64,000 nt of DNA from CAYQQQ01 sp964420125 (GTDB lineage Bacteria > Actinomycetota > Acidimicrobiia > Acidimicrobiales > Microtrichaceae): NCBI GenBank assembly GCA_964420125.1, contig CAYQQQ010000014.1, positions 1 through 64,000 on the forward strand. Direction: 5' to 3'. Below the pieces are notes generated by a model. That model was not told the origin of the DNA. It made no database searches and worked only from the letters and a program-made list of their open reading frames with translations. The position numbers and the translations under genes are program-made. This document shows positions 1 through 9,304 of the stretch, one piece after another (position 1 is the first letter of the stretch; each line of letters begins with the position of its first letter).

Positions 1-51
1 CCACTTCCCGGACCCACCACCGATCCTAGAAGCGACTTGCTCAGCAGTCTC

Positions 52-1557
52 CTAGCTCGGGGGCACGGGTGGCGGCGGCTCTCCGGGTCGGGTCGATGGC
101 GTCGGCGGAGGCGAGAGCACCGGCGGCGGGGCAGGTGGGGTGGCGGCGGGTGGCGACCCATCGGGAGGCGGCGCGCCAGCGGACGCCCGTCGGTCGCGCC
201 AGCGTGCCCGGAGGTGGCCGTGGACGTCGCGGGCCCCGGGCAGGCGGGGCGGGGCCTCCCCCCGCTGCACGGCCCGCATCCCCGTGAAGTAGAAGATGCC
301 GGCGGCGAGGGCCATGCAGGCCACGATCAGGCCCCCGAGCTGGGTGGGCATGGGCACCACCACGGGAACCACCGCGCCGAACACCCACGCCACCTGGAAC
401 CGCGACTCGAAGCGGGCGAAGATGCGACCCCTGTTGGCATCGGGGGCGTCGCGCTGGACCACCGCGTCGAACGCCTGCTTCGCGGCGGTGGCGGCCACGG
501 CGATGCCGAAGGTGAGCAGCGCCTGTCCGGGCAGACCGTGCAGCAGCAGCCCGAGGAGGCCCGAGAGCACCGCCAGGCCGGTGCAGCCCAACAGCAGGTA
601 CTCCTCGTGCGCACCCTTGCGCAGCCGGGGAGCCACCGCCGCGCCCACCAGCCCCCCTGCGACCGCCATCACCACGACCACCCCGAAGTGCCACGCCGGA
701 GGAGCTCCGGGCGGTGCGAGGTCGGCCAGCACGGCATCGCCACCGAGCTCGCCGGCGGCGAGACGCCCGATCACCTCGCCGGCCCGGGTGACACGTTCGC
801 TGCCCCGCAGGGCGAAGGCCATCACGAAGGTGACGAAGCCCACCAGGCCACGCAGCGTGCCCATGGCAGAGCCGGCGGACACCACCGCCCCGCTGCGCAG
901 CTCGGCCTGCTCCTCGGCCCCCGCGGGGTCGGCGGCGACGGTGGTCTTCGGGACCCGGAACGACAGGAGCGTGGCGAGGCCGAAGGCCACAGCGGCCAGC
1001 ACCATCACCGCTCCCGGACCGATCAGCAGGGCCAGCAGCCCCGGAAGACCGGCAGCGAAGCCGGCCAGGCCCGACAGCAGCTGGAGCTTCGAGTTGGCCT
1101 CCACGAGCTCCGCGTCGCCGTGGACCACCGTCGGCACGATCGCCGCCTTGGCCACCTGGTGGCTCTTGGCAAGGATGAGCATCAGGAACGCCTCGGGGAA
1201 CAGCACCAGGCTGCCATCGGACACGGCGGGCACCATCAGCACGGCCAGGACGGTCCGACCCGCCGCCGCCCCGATCAGCAGGGTGCGGCGGCCGCCCTTG
1301 GCGCGGTCCATGACGGGGCCGATCAGCGGCCCCACCACGGCGAAGGGCGCCATGGTGAACACGAGGTACAGGAAGATCCGCCACCGGGCGCCGGAGGGGT
1401 CGACGGAGAAGAACAGCGAGCCTGCCAAGGCGAGCGCCAGCAGCGCATCGCCGGCGACGGAGAGCACGTGGGTGAGCGCCAGCCGGCCGAACGGTCCCTC
1501 GGCGACCGACAGGCTGCCCCGTGACCCCGGTGCTCGGGAATCGCTCACAGACGTCAT
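52..1557 (-). CDS. MFS transporter (major facilitator superfamily)
   Basis: A 501-residue polytopic membrane protein with about 12 hydrophobic segments, a cytoplasmic loop after segment 2 carrying DRAKGGRR (the MFS loop 2-3 signature position) and a Pro-rich C-terminal tail of about 60 residues that looks disordered. The start was chosen at the ATG preceded by an AGGAGG-type ribosome site about 7 nt upstream; the open frame continues much further but only as the shadow of regX3. It is the last gene of the same-strand phosphate block (56 nt after regX3), so it may belong to the Pho regulon. The substrate cannot be told from sequence; efflux or uptake of an anion or drug are both possible. The family call is solid, the function is not known. 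Confidence 0.8.
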   Translation of the reverse strand: MTSVSDSRAPGSRGSLSVAEGPFGRLALTHVLSVAGDALLALALAGSLFFSVDPSGARWRIFLYLVFTMAPFAVVGPLIGPVMDRAKGGRRTLLIGAAAGRTVLAVLMVPAVSDGSLVLFPEAFLMLILAKSHQVAKAAIVPTVVHGDAELVEANSKLQLLSGLAGFAAGLPGLLALLIGPGAVMVLAAVAFGLATLLSFRVPKTTVAADPAGAEEQAELRSGAVVSAGSAMGTLRGLVGFVTFVMAFALRGSERVTRAGEVIGRLAAGELGGDAVLADLAPPGAPPAWHFGVVVVMAVAGGLVGAAVAPRLRKGAHEEYLLLGCTGLAVLSGLLGLLLHGLPGQALLTFGIAVAATAAKQAFDAVVQRDAPDANRGRIFARFESRFQVAWVFGAVVPVVVPMPTQLGGLIVACMALAAGIFYFTGMRAVQRGEAPPRLPGARDVHGHLRARWRDRRASAGAPPPDGSPPAATPPAPPPVLSPPPTPSTRPGEPPPPVPPS

Positions 1558-1613
1558 GGTAGGACCCTCCTGCGACGGTCCTTCCACCTGCCCCCCTCTC
1601 CCGGCCAGCGGGC

Positions 1614-2369
1614 TCAGGCGGCGAACTTGTACCCGAGACCCCGGATGGTGAGGATCCTCGTCGGGTGCGACGGGTCGTCCTCGATCTTGGCCCGCACCCG
1701 CTTCACGTGGACGTCCAGGGTCTTCGTGTCGCCCACGTAGTCGTGGCCCCAGACCCTGTCGATCAGGGTGGCGCGGGTCAGCACGCGCCCGGCGTTCTCC
1801 ATCAGCAGCGCCAGCAGCTCGAACTCCTTCAGCGGCAGGCTCACGAGCTCGTCGCGCACCCTGACCTCGTGGCGATCGACGTCGAGCTCGATGTCGCCGG
1901 CCCGCAGCACCAGCGAGTCGTCGGCGGCAGCGCCGGAGGAGGGCTCCGCCACCCCGGCGCGCCGTCGCAGCACCGCCCGCATCCGGGCCACGAGCTCGCG
2001 GAGCCGGTAGGGCTTGGCCACGTAGTCGTCGGCGCCGACCTCGAGCCCGACGACCGTGTCGATCTCCGCGGATCGGGCCGTGACCATGATGATGGGCACG
2101 TCGCTGCGACGTCGCAGCTCCCGGCACACGTCCAGACCTGACAGCGTCGGCAGCATCACGTCCAGCAGCACCAGGTCGGGCTGGACCTCGTCGAACACGC
2201 CCAGGGCCTCCACTCCGTCGCGGGCCACCTCCACGGTGAAGCCCTCCCGGGCCAGTCCGACGCCGAGTGCGTCGATGAACGCCTCCTCGTCCTCGACCAG
2301 CAGCACTCGCACCGGGGGAGGGGAGGTGGTGTTGCCGGCAGGGGCGCCGGCGGCCAACGAGCCGTTCAT
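1614..2369 (-). CDS. regX3: OmpR/PhoB-family response regulator, RegX3/PhoP type
   Basis: A 251-residue two-domain response regulator. The receiver domain (residues ~20-135) has the acidic pocket LLVEDEE, the phosphoacceptor Asp in LLDVMLP (D70) and the Lys of YVAKPY. The C-terminal winged helix (~155-250) ends with the family-typical TIRGLGYKF. It follows its cognate kinase gene by 10 nt and sits in one run with pstSCAB, phoU and surE, which identifies it as the phosphate regulator (RegX3 in mycobacteria, PhoP in streptomycetes, PhoB in enterobacteria). In streptomycetes this class binds direct 11-nt repeats such as those found at 9305-9326, 44083-44126 and 54333-54376. The chosen start is the ATG at MNGSLAAG; the longer frame overlaps the kinase gene. 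Confidence 0.92.
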   Translation of the reverse strand: MNGSLAAGAPAGNTTSPPPVRVLLVEDEEAFIDALGVGLAREGFTVEVARDGVEALGVFDEVQPDLVLLDVMLPTLSGLDVCRELRRRSDVPIIMVTARSAEIDTVVGLEVGADDYVAKPYRLRELVARMRAVLRRRAGVAEPSSGAAADDSLVLRAGDIELDVDRHEVRVRDELVSLPLKEFELLALLMENAGRVLTRATLIDRVWGHDYVGDTKTLDVHVKRVRAKIEDDPSHPTRILTIRGLGYKFAA

Positions 2370-2379
2370 GGTGAGCCTC

Positions 2380-3612
2380 TCATCCGCGTTGGACCTCCAG
2401 GAGGGTCGGCAACTCTGCCGGCGGCTCGGACACCGCCGGCAGCAGCAGGGTGAACGAGCTGCCCTGCCCCTCGACGGACTCTGCCAGCACCTGCCCTCCG
2501 TGGTTGTTGACGATGTGGCGGACGATCGCCAGGCCGAGCCCGGTGCCTCCGGTGTTGCGGGATCGGGCCCGGTCCACCCGGTAGAAGCGCTCGAAGATGC
2601 GATCCAGCGACCGGCGCGGGATCCCGATGCCCTCGTCCTCCACCGACAGGGCCACCACCCCGGTGGCGTCGTCGCGGAAGGCCCGCACCCTGACCTCGCC
2701 ACCCCCGGCGCTGTACTTCACCGCGTTGTCGAGCAGGTTGAACACCGCAGAGACCAGCTGCCGGCGGTCTCCGTCGACGGCGATCTCCGAGGGGACGTCG
2801 AGCTGGACCGACACACCCGCCTGCTCGGCGGCGGTGGCGATCCGGGAGGAGGCCTCCCCCACCACCGCCACCAGGTCGACGCGGGTGAACTCGGTGTCGT
2901 CGCCGAACTCGATGCGGCTCAGCTCGAGCAGGTCGTCGATGGTGCGGGCCGCCCGCTCCGACTCGGTCACCATCCGCTCGGCGAGGCGCCGCATCACCTC
3001 CGGGTCGTCCTCGCCGCGGATCGTCTCCGCCAGCAGTCCGAGCGCGCCCACCGGCGTCTTGAGCTCGTGGGAGATGTTGGCCACGAAGTCGCGGCGAACC
3101 GTCTCGGTGCGCCGCGCATCGGAGCGGTCCTCCACGACGGCGAGCGCACCGGTTCCCTGCTCGTGGCGGAAGGGATGCGCCGACACCACGTACAGCTGCG
3201 CCGGAGGTCCGAACAGCTCCACCTCCTCGCGCTGGCTGGCTCCCTGGGCGGCCGCGGCCAGCAGCCGGCGCAGGGTGCTCTCCACCAGCGAGCGGCTGTC
3301 GCGGGCGCTGCCCAGGCGACGGGCAGCGAGGTTGCGGTAGATCTCCGCGCCGTCGCTGTCGATGACCACCACGCCGTGCTCGATGCGGTCGACCGCCTCG
3401 GTGAGCGGACCGGGGAGCACCTCCTCGGGGGCGATCGGATCGCCGTCGCCGTGACGGAGCCCGGGCGCGGGCTGCTCGCCGTCCACGGAGGGGCTCGGAC
3501 TCGGTGCCGACGGGACGAACCCGGCACCGCTGCGACGGCCGAGCAGCGCCCCGCCGAGGGCGCCGATGCTGACCGCCAGGAGCACCAGCACCACCGTCGC
3601 GACGGCGCTCAC
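2380..3612 (-). CDS. senX3: Phosphate-sensing sensor histidine kinase, SenX3/PhoR type
   Basis: 410 residues: one N-terminal transmembrane segment (~5-25), a PAS-like region (~65-165), a HisKA domain with phosphoacceptor His182 in the motif NISHELKTP, and a HATPase domain with N box NLLDNAVKYS, G1 box VEDEGIGIP, F box IFERFYRVD and G2 box GGTGLGLAI. A single membrane segment followed by PAS is typical of SenX3/PhoR, which sense through the Pst-PhoU complex rather than by an extracellular domain. It starts with GTG, overlapping the surE stop by four bases (GTGA), and is followed by regX3, so translation is probably coupled. The role as kinase of the phosphate regulon is inferred from family plus context. 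Confidence 0.92.
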   Translation of the reverse strand: MSAVATVVLVLLAVSIGALGGALLGRRSGAGFVPSAPSPSPSVDGEQPAPGLRHGDGDPIAPEEVLPGPLTEAVDRIEHGVVVIDSDGAEIYRNLAARRLGSARDSRSLVESTLRRLLAAAAQGASQREEVELFGPPAQLYVVSAHPFRHEQGTGALAVVEDRSDARRTETVRRDFVANISHELKTPVGALGLLAETIRGEDDPEVMRRLAERMVTESERAARTIDDLLELSRIEFGDDTEFTRVDLVAVVGEASSRIATAAEQAGVSVQLDVPSEIAVDGDRRQLVSAVFNLLDNAVKYSAGGGEVRVRAFRDDATGVVALSVEDEGIGIPRRSLDRIFERFYRVDRARSRNTGGTGLGLAIVRHIVNNHGGQVLAESVEGQGSSFTLLLPAVSEPPAELPTLLEVQRG

Positions 3613-4403
3613 CCGGAGCCGTCCTCGAGGTCGAGACCCCCTCGGAGGGCCTCCAGCATGTGGTGGGTGTCGTCGCGCTCCGCCACCCGGATGCCGCTGA
3701 GCGGGGTGACCACCACGTGTCCGGCGGTGGCCAGCGACGTGTCGACGTGGTCGGGCAGCTCCGCGTCGGTGGGACGGAAGCCGAGCTCGATGCGCTCGTC
3801 GGTGCGGCCCAGGACCTCCGTGCGGATGGCACCGAAGCGGGCGAGCTCCCCGTGGCGCGGCTCGCGCAGCTCGTCACGTGGCAGGTCGGGCACGCTGAGG
3901 TTGAGCGTCACCAGCCCTTCCGCAGCTGCGGCCCACTCACCGGCCTGCACGCCCAGCTCGGCGGCCACGTCCCAGTGCTTGACCGAGTGCTCGACGCCGT
4001 CGATGCTCACCGCCACCGCGCTCAGCCCGAAGTGGGCGGCGGTGAGCGCGGCGCCCACGGTGCCGGAGTGGAGCGTGACCCTGCCGGTGTTGAGACCGGG
4101 GTTCACGCCCGAGAGCACGAGGTCGGGACGAGGGCCGAACGCCTCCAGGCCGGCGGCGATCACGCACAGCGCCGGCGGCGCGTCCAGCTCGTAGGACTCG
4201 ACGTGGCCGAGGCCGTCGAGGGGCATCCTCCGGTAGCGCAGGTGCGACCCCTCGCCCAGGTTCCCGATGGCGGCACCGCTGCCCGAGCGGTCGCCCTCCG
4301 GCGCGACCGCCACGACGTCGTGGCCGGCGTCGTCCGCCGCCCTGGCCAACGCCAGCAGACCGGGGGCGTGGAGCCCGTCGTCGTTGGTGATGAGGATCCT
4401 CAT
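3609..4403 (-). CDS. surE: 5'/3'-nucleotidase SurE
   Basis: 264 residues with the SurE N-terminal signature ILITNDDGLHAPG, whose paired Asp residues bind the divalent metal, and the conserved SGVNPGLNTG motif near residue 90. SurE enzymes dephosphorylate nucleoside monophosphates in the cytoplasm, and some also cleave short polyphosphate. Here it lies between phoU (22 nt gap) and senX3 (4-nt overlap), which places it in the phosphate-starvation operon and fits a role in phosphate recycling. The start was taken at the ATG giving MRILITNDDG, the universal N terminus of the family; the upstream in-frame extension overlaps phoU and is not conserved-looking. Confidence 0.92.
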   Translation of the reverse strand: MRILITNDDGLHAPGLLALARAADDAGHDVVAVAPEGDRSGSGAAIGNLGEGSHLRYRRMPLDGLGHVESYELDAPPALCVIAAGLEAFGPRPDLVLSGVNPGLNTGRVTLHSGTVGAALTAAHFGLSAVAVSIDGVEHSVKHWDVAAELGVQAGEWAAAAEGLVTLNLSVPDLPRDELREPRHGELARFGAIRTEVLGRTDERIELGFRPTDAELPDHVDTSLATAGHVVVTPLSGIRVAERDDTHHMLEALRGGLDLEDGSG

Positions 4404-4425
4404 GGCCCGCCCGCCTGCTCGCACG

Positions 4426-5220
4426 TCAGCCGCCCGGGCCGGGAGGCCCGTCGTCCGCTCCGTTGGCACCCGGCCCGGCGGAGTCCCCGTCGGCGCCGCC
4501 CTCGGGTACCCCGTCGGGCGCTCCGCCGTCCTCGGGCGGTGCGCTGAGCACCGTCTCGGGAAGGCCGCCGGTCACCATGTACACGACCCGCTCGCCGATG
4601 TTGACCGCGTGGTCCCCGATGCGCTCGTAGTAGCGCCCGATCAGCGCCAGCTGCACCGCCGCCTGCAGCGTCAGGTTCTCGTTGCGGTGCGCCTCGAAGA
4701 TGGCCTCGACGTAGGTGGTCTGCAGGTCGTCGAGACGGTCGTCGATGTCGTCCAACGCCAGGGCCAGCGAGACGTCGGCGTCGACGTAGGCGTCGATGGC
4801 CGCCCTGATGAGGAAGGCGGCCTCCACACCCATCTGCTCGAGCAGGCCCCGCAGGCGCGGCCCGAAGTCGAGGTCGTAGACGCGTCGCGACGCCTTGCAC
4901 ACGTTGACCATGAGGTCGGCCGAGCGCTCCAGCTCGGAGATCACGCGCATGGTGGTGAGCAGGAAGCGCAGCTCCGACGCCATCGGCGCCTGGAGCGCCA
5001 GCAGGTTGCAGCTCGTCTCCTCGATCTCGGCGGTGAGCGCGTCGATCACGTCGTCGCCGTCGATGAGGTGCTGGGCACCGCTGAGGTCGCGGTCCAACAG
5101 GACCGCAGTGCCCTTTCCGATCGTCTCGGAGGTCATGGCACCCAGCCGCACCACGTCGTCGCGCAGGCGGTCGAGCTGGTCGTGGAAGTCCTGGCGGAGG
5201 CTGCCGATGGCCTCGGTCAT
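4426..5220 (-). CDS. phoU: Phosphate signalling regulator PhoU
   Basis: 264 residues. Two PhoU repeats of three helices each are visible, with the acidic metal-binding motifs around SELERSADLMVN (first half) and YYERIGDHAVNIGE (second half). PhoU bridges the Pst transporter and the sensor kinase and keeps the Pho response off when phosphate is plentiful. The last ~45 residues form an acidic, Gly/Pro-rich tail not found in the core family, probably disordered. The gene follows pstB by about 50 nt and precedes surE, the standard pst-phoU arrangement extended by the signalling genes. Confidence 0.93.
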   Translation of the reverse strand: MTEAIGSLRQDFHDQLDRLRDDVVRLGAMTSETIGKGTAVLLDRDLSGAQHLIDGDDVIDALTAEIEETSCNLLALQAPMASELRFLLTTMRVISELERSADLMVNVCKASRRVYDLDFGPRLRGLLEQMGVEAAFLIRAAIDAYVDADVSLALALDDIDDRLDDLQTTYVEAIFEAHRNENLTLQAAVQLALIGRYYERIGDHAVNIGERVVYMVTGGLPETVLSAPPEDGGAPDGVPEGGADGDSAGPGANGADDGPPGPGG

Positions 5221-5269
5221 GGCGTCGGTCCCTTCGGAGCCGGTCGCTGCGGTGGCGACACCCCGGTCG

Positions 5270-6112
5270 TCAGCCGAAGCGGCCGGTGATGTAGTTCTCC
5301 GTGCGTTCGTCGGATGGGGTGGAGAAGATCTTGTCGGTGCGGTCGTACTCCACGAGCAGGCCGGTGCGCCGGTCGCTCTCGGAGTCGACCTCGGTGACGA
5401 AGAACGCGGTGCGATCGCTCACCCGTGCCGCCTGCTGCATGTTGTGGGTGACGATCACGATCGTGTACTGGCTGGTGAGCTCCTTCATGAGGTCCTCGAT
5501 GCGGTTGGTGGCGATCGGGTCGAGGGCCGAGCAGGGCTCGTCCATGAGGATGACCTCGGGGTTGGGGGCCACCGCGCGGGCGATGCAGAGGCGTTGCTGC
5601 TGACCGCCCGAGAGCCCGAGCGCCGAGTCCTTCAGGCGATCCTTGACCTCGTCCCACAGGGCTGCCTGGCGCAGGGAGCGCTCGACGACGTCGTCCATCT
5701 CGGAGCGGCTCTGACGGCGGTTGATCCGCGGGCCGTAGGCCACGTTGTCGTAGATGGACTTGGGGAAGGGGTTGGGCTTCTGGAACACCATCCCGATGCG
5801 GCGCCGCACCTCCACCGCGCTGACCCGCTCGTCGTAGAGGTCGACGCCGTGGTAGAGGACCTTGCCCTCCACACGAGCCGTCTCGATCAGGTCGTTCATG
5901 CGGTTGAGGCACCGCAGCACGGTGGTCTTGCCGCACCCGGAGGGACCGATGAAGGCGGTGATCTCGTGGCGGTGGACGTCCATCGAGACGTCGCGCACCG
6001 CCCGGAACTTGCCGTAGAACACCGAGAGGTCCTGCAGGGAGAACACCACCTGCGGCTGGGCGTCGGTGGAGGAGGGGTCCGTCGCCACCTCGACGTCGGT
6101 GGCATCGCTCAT
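5270..6112 (-). CDS. pstB: Phosphate ABC transporter ATP-binding protein PstB
   Basis: 280 residues with Walker A GPSGCGKT, Q-loop FQKPNPFP, signature LSGGQQQR, Walker B VILMDEPCSALDP and the switch His in VTHNMQQA; PNPFP and DEPCSALDP are characteristic of PstB. It energises phosphate import through PstC/PstA. Two starts are possible: this ATG has a GGGAGG site about 8 nt upstream, while another ATG 45 nt further upstream (at 6157) overlaps the pstA stop as ATGA and would add MTELEPRVWGREDGR. I prefer the one with the clear ribosome site. A second, divergent pstB copy lies at 51100. Confidence 0.93.
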   Translation of the reverse strand: MSDATDVEVATDPSSTDAQPQVVFSLQDLSVFYGKFRAVRDVSMDVHRHEITAFIGPSGCGKTTVLRCLNRMNDLIETARVEGKVLYHGVDLYDERVSAVEVRRRIGMVFQKPNPFPKSIYDNVAYGPRINRRQSRSEMDDVVERSLRQAALWDEVKDRLKDSALGLSGGQQQRLCIARAVAPNPEVILMDEPCSALDPIATNRIEDLMKELTSQYTIVIVTHNMQQAARVSDRTAFFVTEVDSESDRRTGLLVEYDRTDKIFSTPSDERTENYITGRFG

Positions 6113-6153
6113 CCTGCCATCCTCCCTTCCCCACACCCGGGGTTCCAGCTCGG

Positions 6154-7110
6154 TCATGTCGAGCCTCGCTTCTTCTCGTAGCGGTTCCGCAGCAGCACGG
6201 CTGCGGTGTTGAACACCAGCACGATCACCAGCAGCACCAGGATGGCAGCCGCCGTGTTGGCCCGGAACCCCTCCTGGGGCATGCCGGCCCAGGTGGTGAT
6301 CACCATGGGCATGGCGGTGAAGCGCTCCTGGAGGCTGGAGATGTCGAGGATGGCGGGGTTCGAGCCGAGGCGGTTGGTCACCGCACCCACCAGGATCAGG
6401 GGGGCGGCCTCGCCCAGCGCACGGGCGAGCGAGAGCACGGTTCCCGTCAGGATGCCCGGGGCCGCGTAGGGCAGCACCTGCGAGCGCACGACCTCCCAGC
6501 GGGTGGCACCCACCCCGTAGCCGGCCTCGCGGAGGCTGTCGGGTACGGCCCGCACCGCCTCGGCGGAGGTGATGATGACGATGGGCAGGACCAGGATGGC
6601 GAGGGTGAGGCCACCGGAGATCACGCTGCGGCCGCCGGTGAGCGAGCCGAGGCCCCGCACGAAGATGGTGAAGCCGAGGATGCCGTAGACGATGGAGGGC
6701 ACGCCGGCCAGGTTGCGGATGTTGAGGTCGATGAAGCGCGTGAGGGCGTTGCGCGGGGCGTACTCCTCGAGGTACACCGCGGCGGCCACCCCGAGCGGGA
6801 AGGCGAGCACGGCGGTGATGATCGCGATCCAGAAGGTGCCCCGAAGGCCCTGGTAGATGCCGGCCTTCGTGGGGATCGACTGGAGCGTGCCGGTCATGAA
6901 GCTGCCGAAGCGCTCGGTGAGGGTGCCGGACCCCTGGGCGATCTGGCTGCCGATGAGCACGGCCAGCACCGCCAGGGAGATGGCCAGGCACAGCGCCAGC
7001 AGGACCTTGAAGATGGTCCCCGCCCAGTCGACCCGCTCGCCCCGCAGGGCGCGCTCGATGGTCTCGCGGCTGACGTCGGTGGGGTTCTGGAGGAGTCCCG
7101 GTACCGCCAT
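6154..7110 (-). CDS. pstA: Phosphate ABC transporter permease PstA
   Basis: 318 residues with six predicted membrane segments and the permease coupling motif region EAGYGVGATRWEVV followed by ARALGEAAPLI, typical of PstA. It forms the membrane channel with PstC. It starts 9 nt after the pstC stop and runs into pstB, so these three genes are clearly cotranscribed. The N-terminal ~35 residues before the first membrane segment are cytoplasmic. Nothing unusual was seen. Confidence 0.93.
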   Translation of the reverse strand: MAVPGLLQNPTDVSRETIERALRGERVDWAGTIFKVLLALCLAISLAVLAVLIGSQIAQGSGTLTERFGSFMTGTLQSIPTKAGIYQGLRGTFWIAIITAVLAFPLGVAAAVYLEEYAPRNALTRFIDLNIRNLAGVPSIVYGILGFTIFVRGLGSLTGGRSVISGGLTLAILVLPIVIITSAEAVRAVPDSLREAGYGVGATRWEVVRSQVLPYAAPGILTGTVLSLARALGEAAPLILVGAVTNRLGSNPAILDISSLQERFTAMPMVITTWAGMPQEGFRANTAAAILVLLVIVLVFNTAAVLLRNRYEKKRGST

Positions 7111-7119
7111 GGCGTTGCC

Positions 7120-8043
7120 TCAGTACACCTGTCGGAACCGACGCACGAACCGGTCGGCCACGAGGTTCAGGGTCAGGGTGATGGCGAACAGGACCAGGCC
7201 CACGAAGAACAGGCTCTGGAAGGTGAGGCCGGCACCCACGACCTGATCGGTGCCCGCCGCGATGGAGGCCATGCCGGCGGTCATGGTGAGGCCCGGCTCC
7301 AGGGGGTTCGTCTCGAACAGCGCGCCGCCGCTCTTGCCGGCGGCGATGAACACCACCATCGTCTCGCCCATCGCCCGCGACACGGCGATGATGAACGAGG
7401 CCACCAGGCCGCTGACGGCAGCGGGCAGGACCACCCGGGTCACGGTGGCCATCTTCTTGGCGCCCAGGCCGTAGGACGCCTCCCGCAGCGACTGCGGCAC
7501 CGAGGACATGGCGTCCTCGGAGATGGAGGCGATGATGGGGATGGTCATGATGGCCACGCCCAGACCGGCGGCCATGAGGGTCTGCTGAGGGGTGGCGTCC
7601 CAGATCCGCTGGATGACCTCCGGGGCCACCACGGTGAGGGCGAAGAACCCGATCACCACGCTGGGGACGCCTGCCAGCACCTCTACGAGCGGCTTCAGCA
7701 CCCGCCGCACCCGGGGCGAGGCGTACTCGCTGAGGTACACCGCCACCCCGATCCCCAGCGGCGTGGCCACCACCATGGCGATCACCGTCACGATCAGGCT
7801 GCCCATCAGCAGGGTGGAGATGCCGTACATGTCACGGCGGGGGAACCACCCGTCGACGCCGAACACCTTCGACCACTCCACGTTGAGCATGAAGGTCAGC
7901 GCCTCTCGCAGCAGCGAGAAGATGATGAGGGCGCTCACGACCACCGAGAAGAAGCCCGCTCCCCACAGGAGCAGGTGCACGAGCTTCTCCGTGCGCAGCC
8001 GCCGCCGGTCTCCTCGGAAGTCCTCGATGGTGAGCTCGCTCAC
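7120..8043 (-). CDS. pstC: Phosphate ABC transporter permease PstC
   Basis: 307 residues, six predicted membrane segments, with the typical PstC stretches LGIGVAVYLSEYA, LREASYGLGAKK (coupling loop) and SRAMGETMVVFIAAG. It pairs with PstA. It lies 98 nt downstream of pstS; that gap is the largest in the pst block, and a processing site or attenuator there would explain the usual excess of PstS over permease, but no clear hairpin stands out. The start ATG gives MSELTIEDFRGDRRR, a short basic cytoplasmic tail before the first membrane helix. Confidence 0.93.
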   Translation of the reverse strand: MSELTIEDFRGDRRRLRTEKLVHLLLWGAGFFSVVVSALIIFSLLREALTFMLNVEWSKVFGVDGWFPRRDMYGISTLLMGSLIVTVIAMVVATPLGIGVAVYLSEYASPRVRRVLKPLVEVLAGVPSVVIGFFALTVVAPEVIQRIWDATPQQTLMAAGLGVAIMTIPIIASISEDAMSSVPQSLREASYGLGAKKMATVTRVVLPAAVSGLVASFIIAVSRAMGETMVVFIAAGKSGGALFETNPLEPGLTMTAGMASIAAGTDQVVGAGLTFQSLFFVGLVLFAITLTLNLVADRFVRRFRQVY

Positions 8044-8141
8044 GTGTGTGCCTCTCTCGCACGCCCGTCGGGTGTCGGGACGGCACCCGGGTCGATCCTA
8101 CCGGCGGACCGCCCGGGTGCCGTCGACGCCACGACCTGCGC

Positions 8142-9212
8142 TCAGCCCTCGGTGGTGCCCGTGGTGCGGTCCTTCCACACCGTGCGTGTGGCTTCCCGCT
8201 GGTCCTCGGGCAGCGGGACGTACTTGACCTCCTCCACGGCGGTCACCAGTCCCTCGTCGGTCAGGTAGAAGTCCACGTAGTCGGCCACGGCCTTGTTGGA
8301 CTCGGCCGACTCGGCGTTCACGTAGATGTACAGCGCCCGGGAGATGGGGTAGGACCCGTCGGCCACGGTCTCCGCAGAGGGCTCGATGCACTCGCCGCCG
8401 ACCTCGGCCGCGATCGGGATGGCCCGCACCTGGTCACCGGCCTCCTCGGCGAAGGACAGGCCGACCCACCCGAAGGAGGTGTCGGAGCCCTCGATGCCCT
8501 GGATGATGATGTTGTCGTCTGCGGAGGACTGGTAGTCGGGACGGGTCGTGCCCGCCTCGTCCTCGGTGATCTTGCCCTCCTCGACACGGCCCTCTGCGGT
8601 GCCCTCGAGCACGATCTCGATGAAGCTGTCGTAGGTGCCCGACTCCTCACCGGGGGCGGTGATGTCCAACGGGCCCTCGGGGAACGTGGTGTCCGAACCC
8701 AGCTCCTTGGCCAGCTCGCCGGCGTCCTCCCAGGTGGTGATGCCCTGCGACTCCGGCCCGGCGATGGCGTAGAGGTCCAGGAAGTTCAGGCACTCCACGG
8801 TGTTGGCCGGGTTGGTGAGCACCGAGATGCCGTCGAAGGCGACCTTGAGCTCGATGAACTCGATGCCGTTCTCCTTGCAGACGTCGGCTTCCTCCGCCTT
8901 GATGGGCCGGGAGGCATCGGAGATGTCGGTCTCGCCGTCGCAGAAGAGCACGAAGCCGTCACCCGTACCCGGGCCGTCGACGTTCACCTCTGCGCTGGAG
9001 CCGGACTCCTCCCACAGCTCGGCCACGCGGGTGGAGATGGGCGCGACCGTGGACGAGCCCGAGATGTTGACCACGCCGCTGCTGTCGCCGCCGGAGTCGC
9101 CGCCGCCGTCGGTGCCGGACTCGTCGTCGGAGCTGCAGGCGGAGAACAGCAGCGCGGCCGCGACCGGCAGCGCCAGGAACCCGGCTGTACGCCGGTGGGA
9201 ACTGAGCTTCAC
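8142..9212 (-). CDS. pstS: Phosphate-binding lipoprotein PstS
   Basis: 356 residues. A lipoprotein signal peptide ends in LLFSAC with the lipidated Cys at residue 26, followed by an acidic Ser/Gly linker. The PstS fold is shown by the phosphate-binding motifs SGSSTVAPI, GTGDGFVLFCDG, DISDASRPI and GEESGTYDSF. The protein binds extracytoplasmic phosphate and hands it to PstCA. It is the first gene of the phosphate block and is preceded by a Pho box at 9305-9326. This is the only classical lipid-anchored PstS of the window; three further PstS-like proteins at 44313, 47562 and 49478 lack a lipobox. Confidence 0.95.
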   Translation of the reverse strand: MKLSSHRRTAGFLALPVAAALLFSACSSDDESGTDGGGDSGGDSSGVVNISGSSTVAPISTRVAELWEESGSSAEVNVDGPGTGDGFVLFCDGETDISDASRPIKAEEADVCKENGIEFIELKVAFDGISVLTNPANTVECLNFLDLYAIAGPESQGITTWEDAGELAKELGSDTTFPEGPLDITAPGEESGTYDSFIEIVLEGTAEGRVEEGKITEDEAGTTRPDYQSSADDNIIIQGIEGSDTSFGWVGLSFAEEAGDQVRAIPIAAEVGGECIEPSAETVADGSYPISRALYIYVNAESAESNKAVADYVDFYLTDEGLVTAVEEVKYVPLPEDQREATRTVWKDRTTGTTEG

Positions 9213-9304
9213 GGGAACCTCCTTGGTTCACTCTCCGTTCAGATCAGGTGGAATCCACCCGATCCGCGGGAACGCTACGGGTCCCCGGTGGCGGTCAGGC
9301 GACC

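Noticed and set aside
37..1651. Long plus-strand open frames opposite the MFS gene
   Set aside because: Arg/Gly/His-rich, low-complexity translations without domains; typical antisense shadows of a high-GC gene. The same holds for the long frames at 2056-4194, 8046-11941, 12022-14418, 16063-18072, 18146-20665, 41176-43212 and 58084-60111.
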